From Oscillospiraceae bacterium (GTDB taxonomy: Bacteria; Bacillota; Clostridia; Oscillospirales; Oscillospiraceae), in NCBI GenBank assembly GCA_902801295.1, contig CADCHN010000005.1, positions 1 to 64,000 of the forward strand: DNA of 64,000 nt, in the 5' to 3' direction. Of the stretch, positions 40,319 through 48,662 are shown one piece after another. Position 1 is the stretch's first letter. Every line of letters starts with the position of its first letter. Made by a program: the position numbers and the translations under genes. Under the pieces are notes generated by a model. The model was not told where the DNA came from, ran no database searches, and saw only the letters and a list, made by a program, of their open reading frames with translations.

Positions 40319-41719
40319 ATGGCAAACAGTTTAACAGCAACCAGCGGCATCAAGGCCCGGGATAAGATCGGCTATGCGATGGGCGACGTTGCCTCCTGCC
40401 TGGTCTTTGGTCTTACGCAGAGCCTTTTGAACAAGTATTATACCGACGTTCTGGAAGTCAGCGTTCTCAGCGTGATGATCATGACGATCATCGCCCGCAT
40501 CTGGGACGCGATCAACGATCCAATCTGGGGACGTCTGATTGACGGTGCCAAGCCGCGTTCCGACGGGCGTTATCGTCGCTGGATCAAGATTTTTGCCGTT
40601 CCCGTCGCTCTGGCTACGGTTCTGATGTTTGCCGACGTGCGCGGCCTCGGTCAGGGCGGAAAGCTGGCCTTCATCTATGTAACCTACATCCTTTTCGGCA
40701 TGCTCTATACCTGCATCAACATCCCCTACGGTTCTCTCGCGCAGGTCATCACTTCCAGCGACAAGGAGCGTTCTTCTCTGTCCGTCTTCCGCTCCATCGG
40801 CTCTACCTTCGGCGCAATGCCCGCGATGGTGCTCGCCAGCATCTGCTATGTAAAACTCGCCGACGGCACGTCCCAGATGGACTACCGTAAGGTTTTCATC
40901 GGCGTTGTGGTGATCTCCGTGCTCAGCGTTCTGGCCTATCTGCTCTGCTATGCCTGGACCAAAGAGCGCGTTGAATCCAAACCCGATCCCAAGCAGAAGG
41001 GACAGACCGCGAAGGTCATCAAAACCCTGCTCAAGAGCCGTCCCTTCATGGCGGTCAGCGTTGCAAGCATGCTGTTTCTGGCGGCTCAGATGTTCGGCCA
41101 GGGCTACAATACCTACCTCTTTGATCACTACTTCCACAAGACCGGCCTGACCATGCTGCCGACGGTGTTCCAGTACCTGCCGGTTGCGGTCATCATGTTC
41201 TTCGCCACGCGCCTGGGCAATAAGTTCGGCCGCCGCGAGGTCTGCTCCTATGGCATCCTGCTTGCCGCGGTCTTTTACATCGCGCTCTTTGTGCTGGCGC
41301 TTTTCGGCATCACGAACGTGTGGCTGTATCTGGCAGCCTGTCTTGCTTCCGGCGTGGGCACGGCCTTCATCTTCCTGCTGATCTGGGTCATGGCCGCCGA
41401 CGCGATCGACTACAACCGCGTTACGTTCGGTCTGAACGATGAGGCCACCAGCTACGCCTTCTATTCCTTCATGCGTAAGCTGGGCCAGACGGTAGCCACC
41501 ATCCTCATCAACGTCCCGCTGCTGCGCATTGGCTATGAGGGCAGCAAGCTCCGCACCGAGGGGCTGACGTCCGAAAAGCTGCAGAGCATGTACAATTCCT
41601 CTGTCATGATCCCGGCGGTTCTGTTCCTGCTGGTGTTCCTGATTTTGCGCTTTGCCTATCCGCTGAGCAAAAAGGCGGTCGAGGAGCTGCAGGAAAAGAA
41701 AGCAGAAATCCTGAAATAA
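40319..41719 (+). CDS. GPH-family sugar:cation symporter (MFS)
   Basis: 466 residues, about 12 hydrophobic segments. KARDKIGYAMGDVASCLVFGL and RIWDAINDPIWGRLIDGAKPRSDGRYRRW are signatures of the glycoside-pentoside-hexuronide:cation family (MelB-like); only short blocks are diagnostic (YAMGD, DAINDP, G.L.D). The start at ATG 40319 has AAAGGGTG upstream. Expected to carry a glycoside or hexuronide with Na+ or H+. No glycosidase is encoded beside it, so its sugar is unknown. Confidence 0.88.
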   Translation: MANSLTATSGIKARDKIGYAMGDVASCLVFGLTQSLLNKYYTDVLEVSVLSVMIMTIIARIWDAINDPIWGRLIDGAKPRSDGRYRRWIKIFAVPVALATVLMFADVRGLGQGGKLAFIYVTYILFGMLYTCINIPYGSLAQVITSSDKERSSLSVFRSIGSTFGAMPAMVLASICYVKLADGTSQMDYRKVFIGVVVISVLSVLAYLLCYAWTKERVESKPDPKQKGQTAKVIKTLLKSRPFMAVSVASMLFLAAQMFGQGYNTYLFDHYFHKTGLTMLPTVFQYLPVAVIMFFATRLGNKFGRREVCSYGILLAAVFYIALFVLALFGITNVWLYLAACLASGVGTAFIFLLIWVMAADAIDYNRVTFGLNDEATSYAFYSFMRKLGQTVATILINVPLLRIGYEGSKLRTEGLTSEKLQSMYNSSVMIPAVLFLLVFLILRFAYPLSKKAVEELQEKKAEILK

Positions 41720-41739
41720 GCGGTTTTTCCTTGTTTTCA

Positions 41740-41768
41740 TTGACAAAACAGGAAAACGCGGCTATAAT
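41740..41768 (+). promoter_or_regulatory. Promoter of the valS T-box transcript
   Basis: TTGACA, 17 bases, TATAAT: perfect consensus hexamers and spacing. Starts 20 bases after the symporter stop codon. Confidence 0.85.
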
Positions 41769-41774
41769 CCTCAT

Positions 41775-42002
41775 ATGCTGAGAAGAGCAGGAGTACGCGA
41801 AAAGCGGATCGCAGAGAGAGGGCGGTTGGTGCAAGCCCTTGTGAAGCAGCGCGGAAGGTCGGCTCGGAGCATGCGGCGTGAAGAGATGTAGCGCCGCCGT
41901 GCCGCTCGCGTTAAGAGCGTTTGAGTGCCGCAACAAGCGGAATTCAGGTGGTACCACGGTATGATTATCGCCCTGAGACAAATTGTCTCAGGGCGTTTTT
42001 TA
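41775..42002 (+). promoter_or_regulatory. T-box riboswitch leader of valS
   Basis: The 230-base leader holds a long stem I region, the T-box AATTCAGGTGGTACCACGG (41941-41959), whose TGGT pairs with the acceptor end of uncharged tRNA, and a terminator CGCCCTGAGACA/TGTCTCAGGGCG plus TTTTTT (41969-42001). A GTC valine codon at 41858-41860 in GGAAGGTCGG is the best candidate specifier. Uncharged tRNA-Val would favour the antiterminator and valS expression. Confidence 0.9.
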
Positions 42003-42040
42003 TGAAGTCTGAAAGAAACTGACAATAGAAGGAGATTCCC

Positions 42041-44662
42041 ATGAAAGAACTACCGAAGGTGTATGAACCCCAGACCGTGGAGAAGAAAATCTACGACTTC
42101 TGGATGAAAGGCGGCTGGTTCAAGGGCGAGATCGACCCGGAGAAAAAACCGTTCTCGATCGTGATGCCGCCCCCGAACGTGACAGGCCAGCTCCATATGG
42201 GCCACGCGCTGGACGCGGCGCTTCAGGACATCGTTACGCGCTATAAGCGGATGCAGGGATATGCCGCGCTCTGGCTGCCCGGCGTCGACCATGCGGGCAT
42301 TGCCACCCAGATCAAAGTGGAAGAGGTGCTGCGCAAGGAGGAGGGCAAGACCCGCTACGATCTCGGCCGCGAGAAGTTCCTCGAGCGCGTCTGGGATTGG
42401 AAGGGCAAGTACGGCGACCGCATCGTTGAGCAGCAGAAGAGCATGGGCGTCTCCTGTGACTGGGACCGCAGCCGCTTTACGATGGATGAAACCTGCGCCA
42501 AGGCTGTGCGCGAGGCTTTCTGCAATCTGTATGAAAAGGGTCTGATTTACAAGGGCAGCCGCATCATCAACTGGTGCCCGCATTGCCGCACCGCGCTTTC
42601 CGATGCGGAAGTGGAGTACAAGGATATGCCCGGCCACTTCTGGCATATCCGCTATCCGATCGAGGGCTCCGACGAGGATTTCATCATCGCCACGACTCGC
42701 CCGGAGACGATGCTGGGCGACAGCGGCGTGGCCGTCAATCCTGCGGACGAGCGCTATCAGCACCTCGTCGGCAAGTACGCCATCCTGCCGCTCGTGGGCC
42801 GCAGACTGCCCATCGTGGCCGACGACTATGTGGAGCTCGGCTTTGGCACCGGCGCCGTGAAAATGACGCCCTGCCACGACCCCAACGACTACGAGGTCGG
42901 CCTGCGCCACAATCTGGAGCAGATCCAGGTCATCGACGAGGACGCGAAGATCATGAACGGCGGCAAATATAACGGCATGGACCGCTATGAGGCGCGCAAA
43001 GCTATCGTGGCCGATCTGGAAGATCAGGGCTATCTGGTGAAAACCGAGCCCTATAGCCATAATGTCGGCTGCTGCTACCGCTGCGGCAGCGTGGTAGAGC
43101 CGCTGACGAGCCCCCAATGGTTCGTGAAGATGGCGCCGCTGGCTGAAAAGGCTATCGAGGTCGTCAAGGACGGCCGCATCCGCTTCGTGCCCGAACGCTT
43201 TACCAAGACTTATCTCAACTGGATGGAGAACGTGCACGACTGGTGCATCTCCCGCCAGCTCTGGTGGGGCCATCAGATCCCGGCCTGGACCTGCGACGAC
43301 TGCGGTCACATCACCGTCTCGCGCGAAGATCCCTGTGAGTGCGAGCGGTGCCGCGGCAAGAACATTCACCGCGAAGAGGACGTGCTGGACACCTGGTTCT
43401 CCTCTGCGCTCTGGCCCTTCTCCACGATGGGCTGGCCCGAGCAGACGAAGGAGCTCGACTACTGGTATCCGACATCCGTCATGATCACCGGCTATGACAT
43501 TATCTTTTTCTGGGTGGCCCGCATGATCTTCTCCGGCATGGAGCAGATGAAGAAGGAGCCCTTCAAGACCGTCTTTATCCACGGCCTGGTGCGCGACAGT
43601 CAGGGCCGCAAGATGTCCAAGTCCCTCGGCAACGGCATCGACCCGCTCGAGATGGTGGACAAGTACGGAGCGGACGCGCTGCGCTTCAATCTCATCACCG
43701 GCAACAGTCCCGGCAACGACATGCGCTTCTACGTCGAGAAGTGCGAGGCCATGCGCAACTTCTGCAACAAGATCTGGAACGCCTCTCGCTTCGTGATGAT
43801 GAATCTCACGATCGACAAGAACGAGCTGCCTGAGAAGCTCGAAATTGAGGACAAGTGGATTCTCTCCAAGCTCAACGACGTGGTCAAAGAGGTCTGCGAA
43901 AACATGGACAGCTACGAACTGGGCGTGGCCGCAGGCAAGATCTACGACTTTATCTGGGACAGCTATTGCGACTGGTATATCGAGCTCACCAAGCCCCGTC
44001 TGAACGGCGAGGACGAAGAGAGCAAGATCGGCGCGCAGAAGGTGCTGCTGTATGTGCTGACCGAGATTTTGAAGCTGGCGCATCCCTTTATGCCCTTTAT
44101 CACCGAGGAAATCTGGCAGGCGCTGCCGCACGAGGGCGAGGCGCTGATGGTCGAGCGCTATCCCGAATACCGGGACGATCTTTGCTTCCGCGATGACGAG
44201 CAGAGTTTCGAGATGGTCATGACGGCTATTAAGGCTGTGCGCGCTCGCCGCAGCGAGATGAACGTGCCGCCGTCCCGTAAGGCACATCTGCTGATCGCAA
44301 CCGACCGAAAAGCCGCCTTTGAGGCCGGACGGAGCTATATCTGCAAGCTGGCCTACGCAAGCGAAGTGAGCGTGCTGGATCACGCGCCGGAGGGCAGCGA
44401 GGGTATGGTCTCCGTTGTCACCGACAACGCACGGCTCTTTATGCCGATGGCGGAACTTGTGGATCTGGAGAAGGAAAGAGCCCGCATCTCTAAGGAACTG
44501 GCCAACGCCGAGAAGCAGCTGGCCGCACAGATCGGCAAGCTCTCCAACCAGAATTTCGTCACCCGTGCGCCGGAGGCAGTCGTCAACGCAGAGCGCGAGA
44601 AGAAAACTAAGCTCGAGGCTTTGATAGAAAATCTCAAGGTCAGCCTCGCGTCTCTCGGCTAA
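42041..44662 (+). CDS. valS: Valyl-tRNA synthetase
   Basis: 873 residues, class I enzyme joining valine to tRNA-Val, with editing of threonyl-tRNA. HMGH (52-55) and KMSKS (524-528) form the ATP site; [16 protein letters not shown] and the connective-peptide editing domain (about 190-330) with [17 protein letters not shown] are seen. A zinc-type cluster CDDCGH...CERCRG lies near 420-445. The C-terminal coiled-coil arm ([19 protein letters not shown]) contacts tRNA. AAGGAG precedes the ATG; regulated by the T-box in front. Confidence 0.97.
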   Translation: MKELPKVYEPQTVEKKIYDFWMKGGWFKGEIDPEKKPFSIVMPPPNVTGQLHMGHALDAALQDIVTRYKRMQGYAALWLPGVDHAGIATQIKVEEVLRKEEGKTRYDLGREKFLERVWDWKGKYGDRIVEQQKSMGVSCDWDRSRFTMDETCAKAVREAFCNLYEKGLIYKGSRIINWCPHCRTALSDAEVEYKDMPGHFWHIRYPIEGSDEDFIIATTRPETMLGDSGVAVNPADERYQHLVGKYAILPLVGRRLPIVADDYVELGFGTGAVKMTPCHDPNDYEVGLRHNLEQIQVIDEDAKIMNGGKYNGMDRYEARKAIVADLEDQGYLVKTEPYSHNVGCCYRCGSVVEPLTSPQWFVKMAPLAEKAIEVVKDGRIRFVPERFTKTYLNWMENVHDWCISRQLWWGHQIPAWTCDDCGHITVSREDPCECERCRGKNIHREEDVLDTWFSSALWPFSTMGWPEQTKELDYWYPTSVMITGYDIIFFWVARMIFSGMEQMKKEPFKTVFIHGLVRDSQGRKMSKSLGNGIDPLEMVDKYGADALRFNLITGNSPGNDMRFYVEKCEAMRNFCNKIWNASRFVMMNLTIDKNELPEKLEIEDKWILSKLNDVVKEVCENMDSYELGVAAGKIYDFIWDSYCDWYIELTKPRLNGEDEESKIGAQKVLLYVLTEILKLAHPFMPFITEEIWQALPHEGEALMVERYPEYRDDLCFRDDEQSFEMVMTAIKAVRARRSEMNVPPSRKAHLLIATDRKAAFEAGRSYICKLAYASEVSVLDHAPEGSEGMVSVVTDNARLFMPMAELVDLEKERARISKELANAEKQLAAQIGKLSNQNFVTRAPEAVVNAEREKKTKLEALIENLKVSLASLG

Positions 44663-44696
44663 TCCGACATGATCCGCAAATTCAATACGATAAAAT

Positions 44697-44730
44697 GTCA
44701 CTGCATAGACGCTATGCAGTGACTTTTTTT
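44697..44730 (+). terminator. Terminator of valS
   Basis: GTCACTGCATAG / CTATGCAGTGAC, 12-bp stem, 3-base loop, TTTTTTT. It stands just 14 bases before the spoIIAA start, so the sporulation operon must start within or very near this short gap, or be read through. Confidence 0.9.
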
Positions 44731-44744
44731 GCGGAGTGGACAAA

Positions 44745-45074
44745 ATGAATATCAATACCTCATTTTCGGACGGGCGGCTTACCATCTATCTGAGCGGCGA
44801 ACTCGATCAGCACGAGGCGCGATCGACCAGCGAATGTATTGCGGAGCTATTGGATGAGTATCTGCCCCGCGACTGCGTGCTGGATCTGTCGGCGCTGAGC
44901 TTTATGGATTCCTCGGGCATTGCCGTTATCGTAAAGGCAAACCGGCATATCAAAACCATCGGCGGCAGACTGTGGGTAGAAAACCCGGCCAGGCAGGTGC
45001 TGCGTGTGATCGACGCGGCGGGACTGGACCGTATGATTCCCGTGGATACCGGGAGAGTAGGAGGACTGACATGA
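44745..45074 (+). CDS. spoIIAA: Anti-sigma F factor antagonist
   Basis: 109 residues, a STAS domain. ALSFMDSSGIAVIVKA contains the serine (DSSG) that is phosphorylated by SpoIIAB and dephosphorylated by SpoIIE. The start at ATG 44745 has GGAG 8 bases before it. In the forespore it frees sigma-F by binding SpoIIAB. First gene of the classical three-gene spoIIA operon; the 4-base overlap with spoIIAB is conserved. Confidence 0.95.
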   Translation: MNINTSFSDGRLTIYLSGELDQHEARSTSECIAELLDEYLPRDCVLDLSALSFMDSSGIAVIVKANRHIKTIGGRLWVENPARQVLRVIDAAGLDRMIPVDTGRVGGLT

Positions 45075-45511
45075 AAGAGCAAAACTACATAAAGCTGGAA
45101 TTCCCCAGCAAAAGCACGAACGAGGGCTTTGCCCGCGCGGCAGCGGCCGCTTTTGCCGCGCAGCTCGATCCGACGATGGAGGAGCTGGGCGATATCAAAA
45201 CTGCGGTGTCGGAGGCGGTCACGAACGCCATCGTTCACGCCTATCCCGATTCGATCGGCCTTGTAGCCATGAAAATGCGCATTCTGGATGGACAAGTGCT
45301 GGAAATCTCGGTTAAGGACTGGGGCTGCGGCATTGAGGACGTGGAAAAGGCGATGCAGCCGCTTTATACGACGGGCGGCGAGGACAGAAGCGGCATGGGC
45401 TTTACCATCATCGGCAGTTTCATGGACAAGCTCCGCGTCCGTTCCACGCCAGGCAAGGGAACGACGGTCATTATGCGCCGCACGATCTGTCCGCGCATCG
45501 GTAAACGATGA
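45071..45511 (+). CDS. spoIIAB: Anti-sigma F factor (serine kinase)
   Basis: 146 residues of the GHKL ATPase/kinase fold. N box EAVTNAIVHAY, G1 box VKDWGCGIED and G2 region GEDRSGMGFTII are present. Binds and holds sigma-F and phosphorylates SpoIIAA. Overlaps both neighbours by 4 bases. Confidence 0.96.
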   Translation: MKEQNYIKLEFPSKSTNEGFARAAAAAFAAQLDPTMEELGDIKTAVSEAVTNAIVHAYPDSIGLVAMKMRILDGQVLEISVKDWGCGIEDVEKAMQPLYTTGGEDRSGMGFTIIGSFMDKLRVRSTPGKGTTVIMRRTICPRIGKR

Positions 45512-46215
45512 AAGAGGATATGCTGTCTGCCATTCAGGCGGCGCAGCAGGGCGACAAGGAGGCCTGCGGGCGGCTCATTGAGGAAAACAGCGGGCTCATC
45601 TGGAGCGTGGCACGGCGTTATTTTGGGCGCGGCACCGATCCGGAGGACCTGTATCAGCTCGGCTGCGTCGGTTTTCTGAAGGCGGTGGAGGGCTTTGACG
45701 AGAGTTTTGGAACACAGTTTTCCACCTATGCCGTGCCGAAAATATCCGGAGAAATCCGCCGCTTTCTGCGGGATGACGGCGCTGTCAAGGTCAGCCGCGG
45801 ATTGAAGGAGCAGGCCAATCAACTGCGAGCTGTCCGTGTATCCCTCGAGCAGCGTCTGGGGCGCGAGCCGACAATCAGCGAGTTGTCGCAGGAAACCGGC
45901 GTCAGTCCGGAGGACATTGCTTTTGCCGAGACAGCGGCCGGACCGACAGAGAGTCTGCAGCGCGAGACAAACGACGACGGCTTCACGCTGGAACTGGTGC
46001 TGGGGGACTATCAGGCGGAGGAAAAGATGCTCGAGCGCGTGGCGCTGCGCGCGGCGATCGAACGTCTTCCCGAGCGCGAGCGGCAGGTCATCGCGCTGCG
46101 CTATTTTCACGGCATGACGCAGCAAAACTGCGCCAGGGTGATGCACGTGTCCCAGGTGCAGATTTCGCGCCTCGAGCGCCGCGCGGTGGAACGCCTGCGG
46201 GAGTGGATGGACTGA
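45508..46215 (+). CDS. sigF: RNA polymerase sigma-F factor
   Basis: 235 residues. Region 2 has DLYQLGCVGFLKAVEGFD and FSTYAVPKISGEIRRFLRDDG, region 3 and region 4 end with LRYFHGMTQQNCARVMHVSQVQISRLERRA (blocks LRYF, Q..CA..M.VSQVQ.SR). These are the sporulation sigma-F/G signatures. Directs early forespore transcription. Its presence with the two regulators shows that the organism can form endospores. Confidence 0.96.
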   Translation: MKEDMLSAIQAAQQGDKEACGRLIEENSGLIWSVARRYFGRGTDPEDLYQLGCVGFLKAVEGFDESFGTQFSTYAVPKISGEIRRFLRDDGAVKVSRGLKEQANQLRAVRVSLEQRLGREPTISELSQETGVSPEDIAFAETAAGPTESLQRETNDDGFTLELVLGDYQAEEKMLERVALRAAIERLPERERQVIALRYFHGMTQQNCARVMHVSQVQISRLERRAVERLREWMD

Positions 46216-46224
46216 AAATGTGCC

Positions 46225-46253
46225 TTGTAAGGCGCGGCGAAATGTGCTACAAT
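46225..46253 (+). promoter_or_regulatory. Promoter of pcrA placed for a leaderless message
   Basis: TTGTAA, 17 bases, TACAAT. The -10 element ends 8 bases before the ATG at 46261, so transcription would begin at or next to the start codon. Confidence 0.6.
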
Positions 46254-46260
46254 GCGTGCC

Positions 46261-48627
46261 ATGACGACTGAAATGGAACGACGCTTTGTCGAAGCACGCC
46301 GCGCCCTGGTGCGCAGCGATTTTAAGAATCTCAATGACAGGCAGCTGGAAGCGGTGATGGCCACGGAGGGGCCGCTGCTGATCCTGGCCGGTGCCGGAAG
46401 CGGCAAGACCACGGTACTCATCAACCGCATTGCCAACCTGCTCAAGTACGGGCGCGCCAGCGATAGCGAGGAGCTGCCGGAGGGCGCGGATGAGGCGATG
46501 CTCACCGCGCTGGAAGCGGGCGGCGAAGAAGGCCTGGCCGCGGCGCGCCTGTACCCCGTGGAACCCTGGCGAATCCTCGCGATCACCTTTACGAACAAGG
46601 CCGCCGGAGAGCTCAAGGAGCGCCTGGAGCGCATGCTGGGAGAGGACGCCAACGATATTTGGGCCTGTACCTTCCACTCCGCCTGCGTCCGCATCCTGCG
46701 GCGGGACGCCGAACGTCTCGGCTTTCCGTCCAACTTCACGATCTACGACACATCGGACAGCACGAGCCTTGTCAAACACATCACCAAGGATCAGAACCTC
46801 GACGAAAAGAGCTTTGCGCCGCGGATGCTGCTCGGTGAAATCAGCCGCGCCAAGGACGCGCAGATCGGCGCGGCGGAATATCTGCGTCAGGCAAAAGCCA
46901 GCGGTGATATCCGCCGCATCCGCATCGGCGAAGTTTACTCGGAGTACATGCGCCGGATGTTTGCCGCCGGGGCAATGGATTTTGACGATCTGATTTCCTT
47001 TACGGTAAAGCTCCTGCAGGAGAACGAAGAGGTGCGCAGCTACTGGCAGCGCCGCTTCCGATATGTACTGATCGACGAGTATCAGGACACCAACCACCTG
47101 CAGTATCTTCTGTCCTCGCTTCTCGCGGGCGGTTATGGGAATATTTGCGTGGTCGGCGACGACGACCAGAGCATCTATAAGTTCCGCGGCGCGACGATCG
47201 AGAATATTCTCTCCTTCGAGAGCGAATATAAAAACTGCCGCGTCATCCGTCTGGAGCAGAATTACCGCAGCACCGGACATATTTTGGACGCGGCCAACAG
47301 CGTCATTCGCAACAATCAAGGCCGTAAAGGCAAGGAGCTCTGGACCAATAAGGACAATGGCAGTCCGATCAAGCTCTATGTTGCGGACAACGAACATGAG
47401 GAGGCGCAGTATGTCGCCTCAACCATTCTGGGAGATTACAGCAAGGGCGCCAACTGGCGGGATCATGCGGTGCTGTATCGCATGAACGCCCAGTCCAACC
47501 AGCTTGAGTACGCCTTCAAGCGCAACGGCATCCCTTACCGCATCATCGGCGGCACGCGCTTTTTCGACCGGGCTGAGGTCAAGGACGTGCTGGCCTATCT
47601 GTGTGTGATCGCGTCACCGAACGACGATCTGCGCCTTACGCGCATCATCAACAATCCGCCGCGCGGCATCGGTGCGCGCAGCGTGGAGCTGGCGCAGGAG
47701 ATCGCCTACCGCGAGGGACAGAGCCTCATGGAGGTGCTGCGCCGGGCGGATCATTATTCGGAGCTTTCGCGTGCTGCGATCCGTATGCGGCAGCTGGCCG
47801 GGCTGCTTGACGAGCTGCACGAGCGCACGAAGGAAATCCCGCCCGATCAGCTGCTGGACGAGTTGCTGGAGAAAACGGGCTACCTCCGTATGCTGGAGGA
47901 GAAAAACACCGTAGAGGACACGGCACGCGCCGAAAACGTCCGCGAAATCAAGACCAGCATCCTCGGCTATCAGAAGGAATCCGGCGATCAGTCGCTGGAG
48001 GGCTTCTTGGCGGACGTTGCACTCTACACCGATATGGACAACTATGACAAGGACGCCGACTGTGTGGTCATGATGACGATGCACAGCGCCAAGGGATTGG
48101 AATTTCCAACGGTATTCGTCGTCGGCATGGAAGAGACCATTTTCCCGGGCATCCGCGCCATCGGTGAACCGGAGGAGATGGAAGAGGAGCGCCGGCTTTG
48201 TTATGTGGCGATCACCCGCGCCATGAGCCAGCTCCATCTTGTCTGCGCCAGGCAGCGCATGCTCTTCGGCCGCACAACCTCCAACCGCGTCTCCCGCTTC
48301 GTCGACGAGATCCCCGAGTCCTGTATAGAGAAGAAAAACATCCCCAAGGGCTACGGATATCACGAAAAACGGGAAGAGACTGGCTTCGCCTATCAAGCAT
48401 CAGCGCCGAAAGCGCCTGTCCACGCACCCGCACCGCCGCAGAAAAAGGCTGCGCCTGCTGTCAACTTCGCTGTCGGCAATCAGGTGAAGCATAAGGCATT
48501 CGGCTCCGGACGGCTGGTCAAAATGACGCCGATGGGCGGCGATTTTCTGATTGAGGTGGACTTTGAGAAGGTCGGAATAAAAAAGCTGATGCTCCGCGTC
48601 GCCGCAATGAATATGGAAAAAATATAA
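46261..48627 (+). CDS. pcrA: ATP-dependent DNA helicase, UvrD/PcrA type
   Basis: 788 residues. Superfamily 1A motifs in order: GAGSGKTT (Walker A), AITFTNKAAGELKER, CTFHSACVRILRR, DEYQDTN (Walker B), GDDDQSIYKFRGA, LEQNYRST, TMHSAKGLEFPTVF and VAITRA. The C-terminal GNQVKHKAFGSGRLVKM segment is the Tudor-like RNA-polymerase binding part of PcrA. Unwinds DNA in repair and replication restart. ATG 46261 is taken as start; another ATG lies 3 codons upstream within the -10 box. No Shine-Dalgarno sequence is visible for either. There is an additional acidic insert (about 70-100) in domain 1A. Confidence 0.94.
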   Translation: MTTEMERRFVEARRALVRSDFKNLNDRQLEAVMATEGPLLILAGAGSGKTTVLINRIANLLKYGRASDSEELPEGADEAMLTALEAGGEEGLAAARLYPVEPWRILAITFTNKAAGELKERLERMLGEDANDIWACTFHSACVRILRRDAERLGFPSNFTIYDTSDSTSLVKHITKDQNLDEKSFAPRMLLGEISRAKDAQIGAAEYLRQAKASGDIRRIRIGEVYSEYMRRMFAAGAMDFDDLISFTVKLLQENEEVRSYWQRRFRYVLIDEYQDTNHLQYLLSSLLAGGYGNICVVGDDDQSIYKFRGATIENILSFESEYKNCRVIRLEQNYRSTGHILDAANSVIRNNQGRKGKELWTNKDNGSPIKLYVADNEHEEAQYVASTILGDYSKGANWRDHAVLYRMNAQSNQLEYAFKRNGIPYRIIGGTRFFDRAEVKDVLAYLCVIASPNDDLRLTRIINNPPRGIGARSVELAQEIAYREGQSLMEVLRRADHYSELSRAAIRMRQLAGLLDELHERTKEIPPDQLLDELLEKTGYLRMLEEKNTVEDTARAENVREIKTSILGYQKESGDQSLEGFLADVALYTDMDNYDKDADCVVMMTMHSAKGLEFPTVFVVGMEETIFPGIRAIGEPEEMEEERRLCYVAITRAMSQLHLVCARQRMLFGRTTSNRVSRFVDEIPESCIEKKNIPKGYGYHEKREETGFAYQASAPKAPVHAPAPPQKKAAPAVNFAVGNQVKHKAFGSGRLVKMTPMGGDFLIEVDFEKVGIKKLMLRVAAMNMEKI

Positions 48628-48662
48628 GCAAAGAGGCCGTTTCAAACGGCCTCTTTGCTTAT
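48624..48662. terminator. Shared convergent terminator of pcrA and the flavoprotein gene
   Basis: A 19-base arm and its perfect complement meet around one central base; the core AAGCAAAGAGGCCGTTT contains the stop codons' surroundings of both genes (pcrA TAA at 48625, flavoprotein stop at 48659). No extra T-run outside the stem. Confidence 0.7.

Noticed and set aside
42050..44785. 911-residue frame opposite valS
   Set aside because: Runs antisense through all of valS with no motif; caused by third-base GC bias.
45364..47397. 677-residue frame opposite sigF and pcrA
   Set aside because: Covers three well-supported genes on the other strand; no start signal or similarity.
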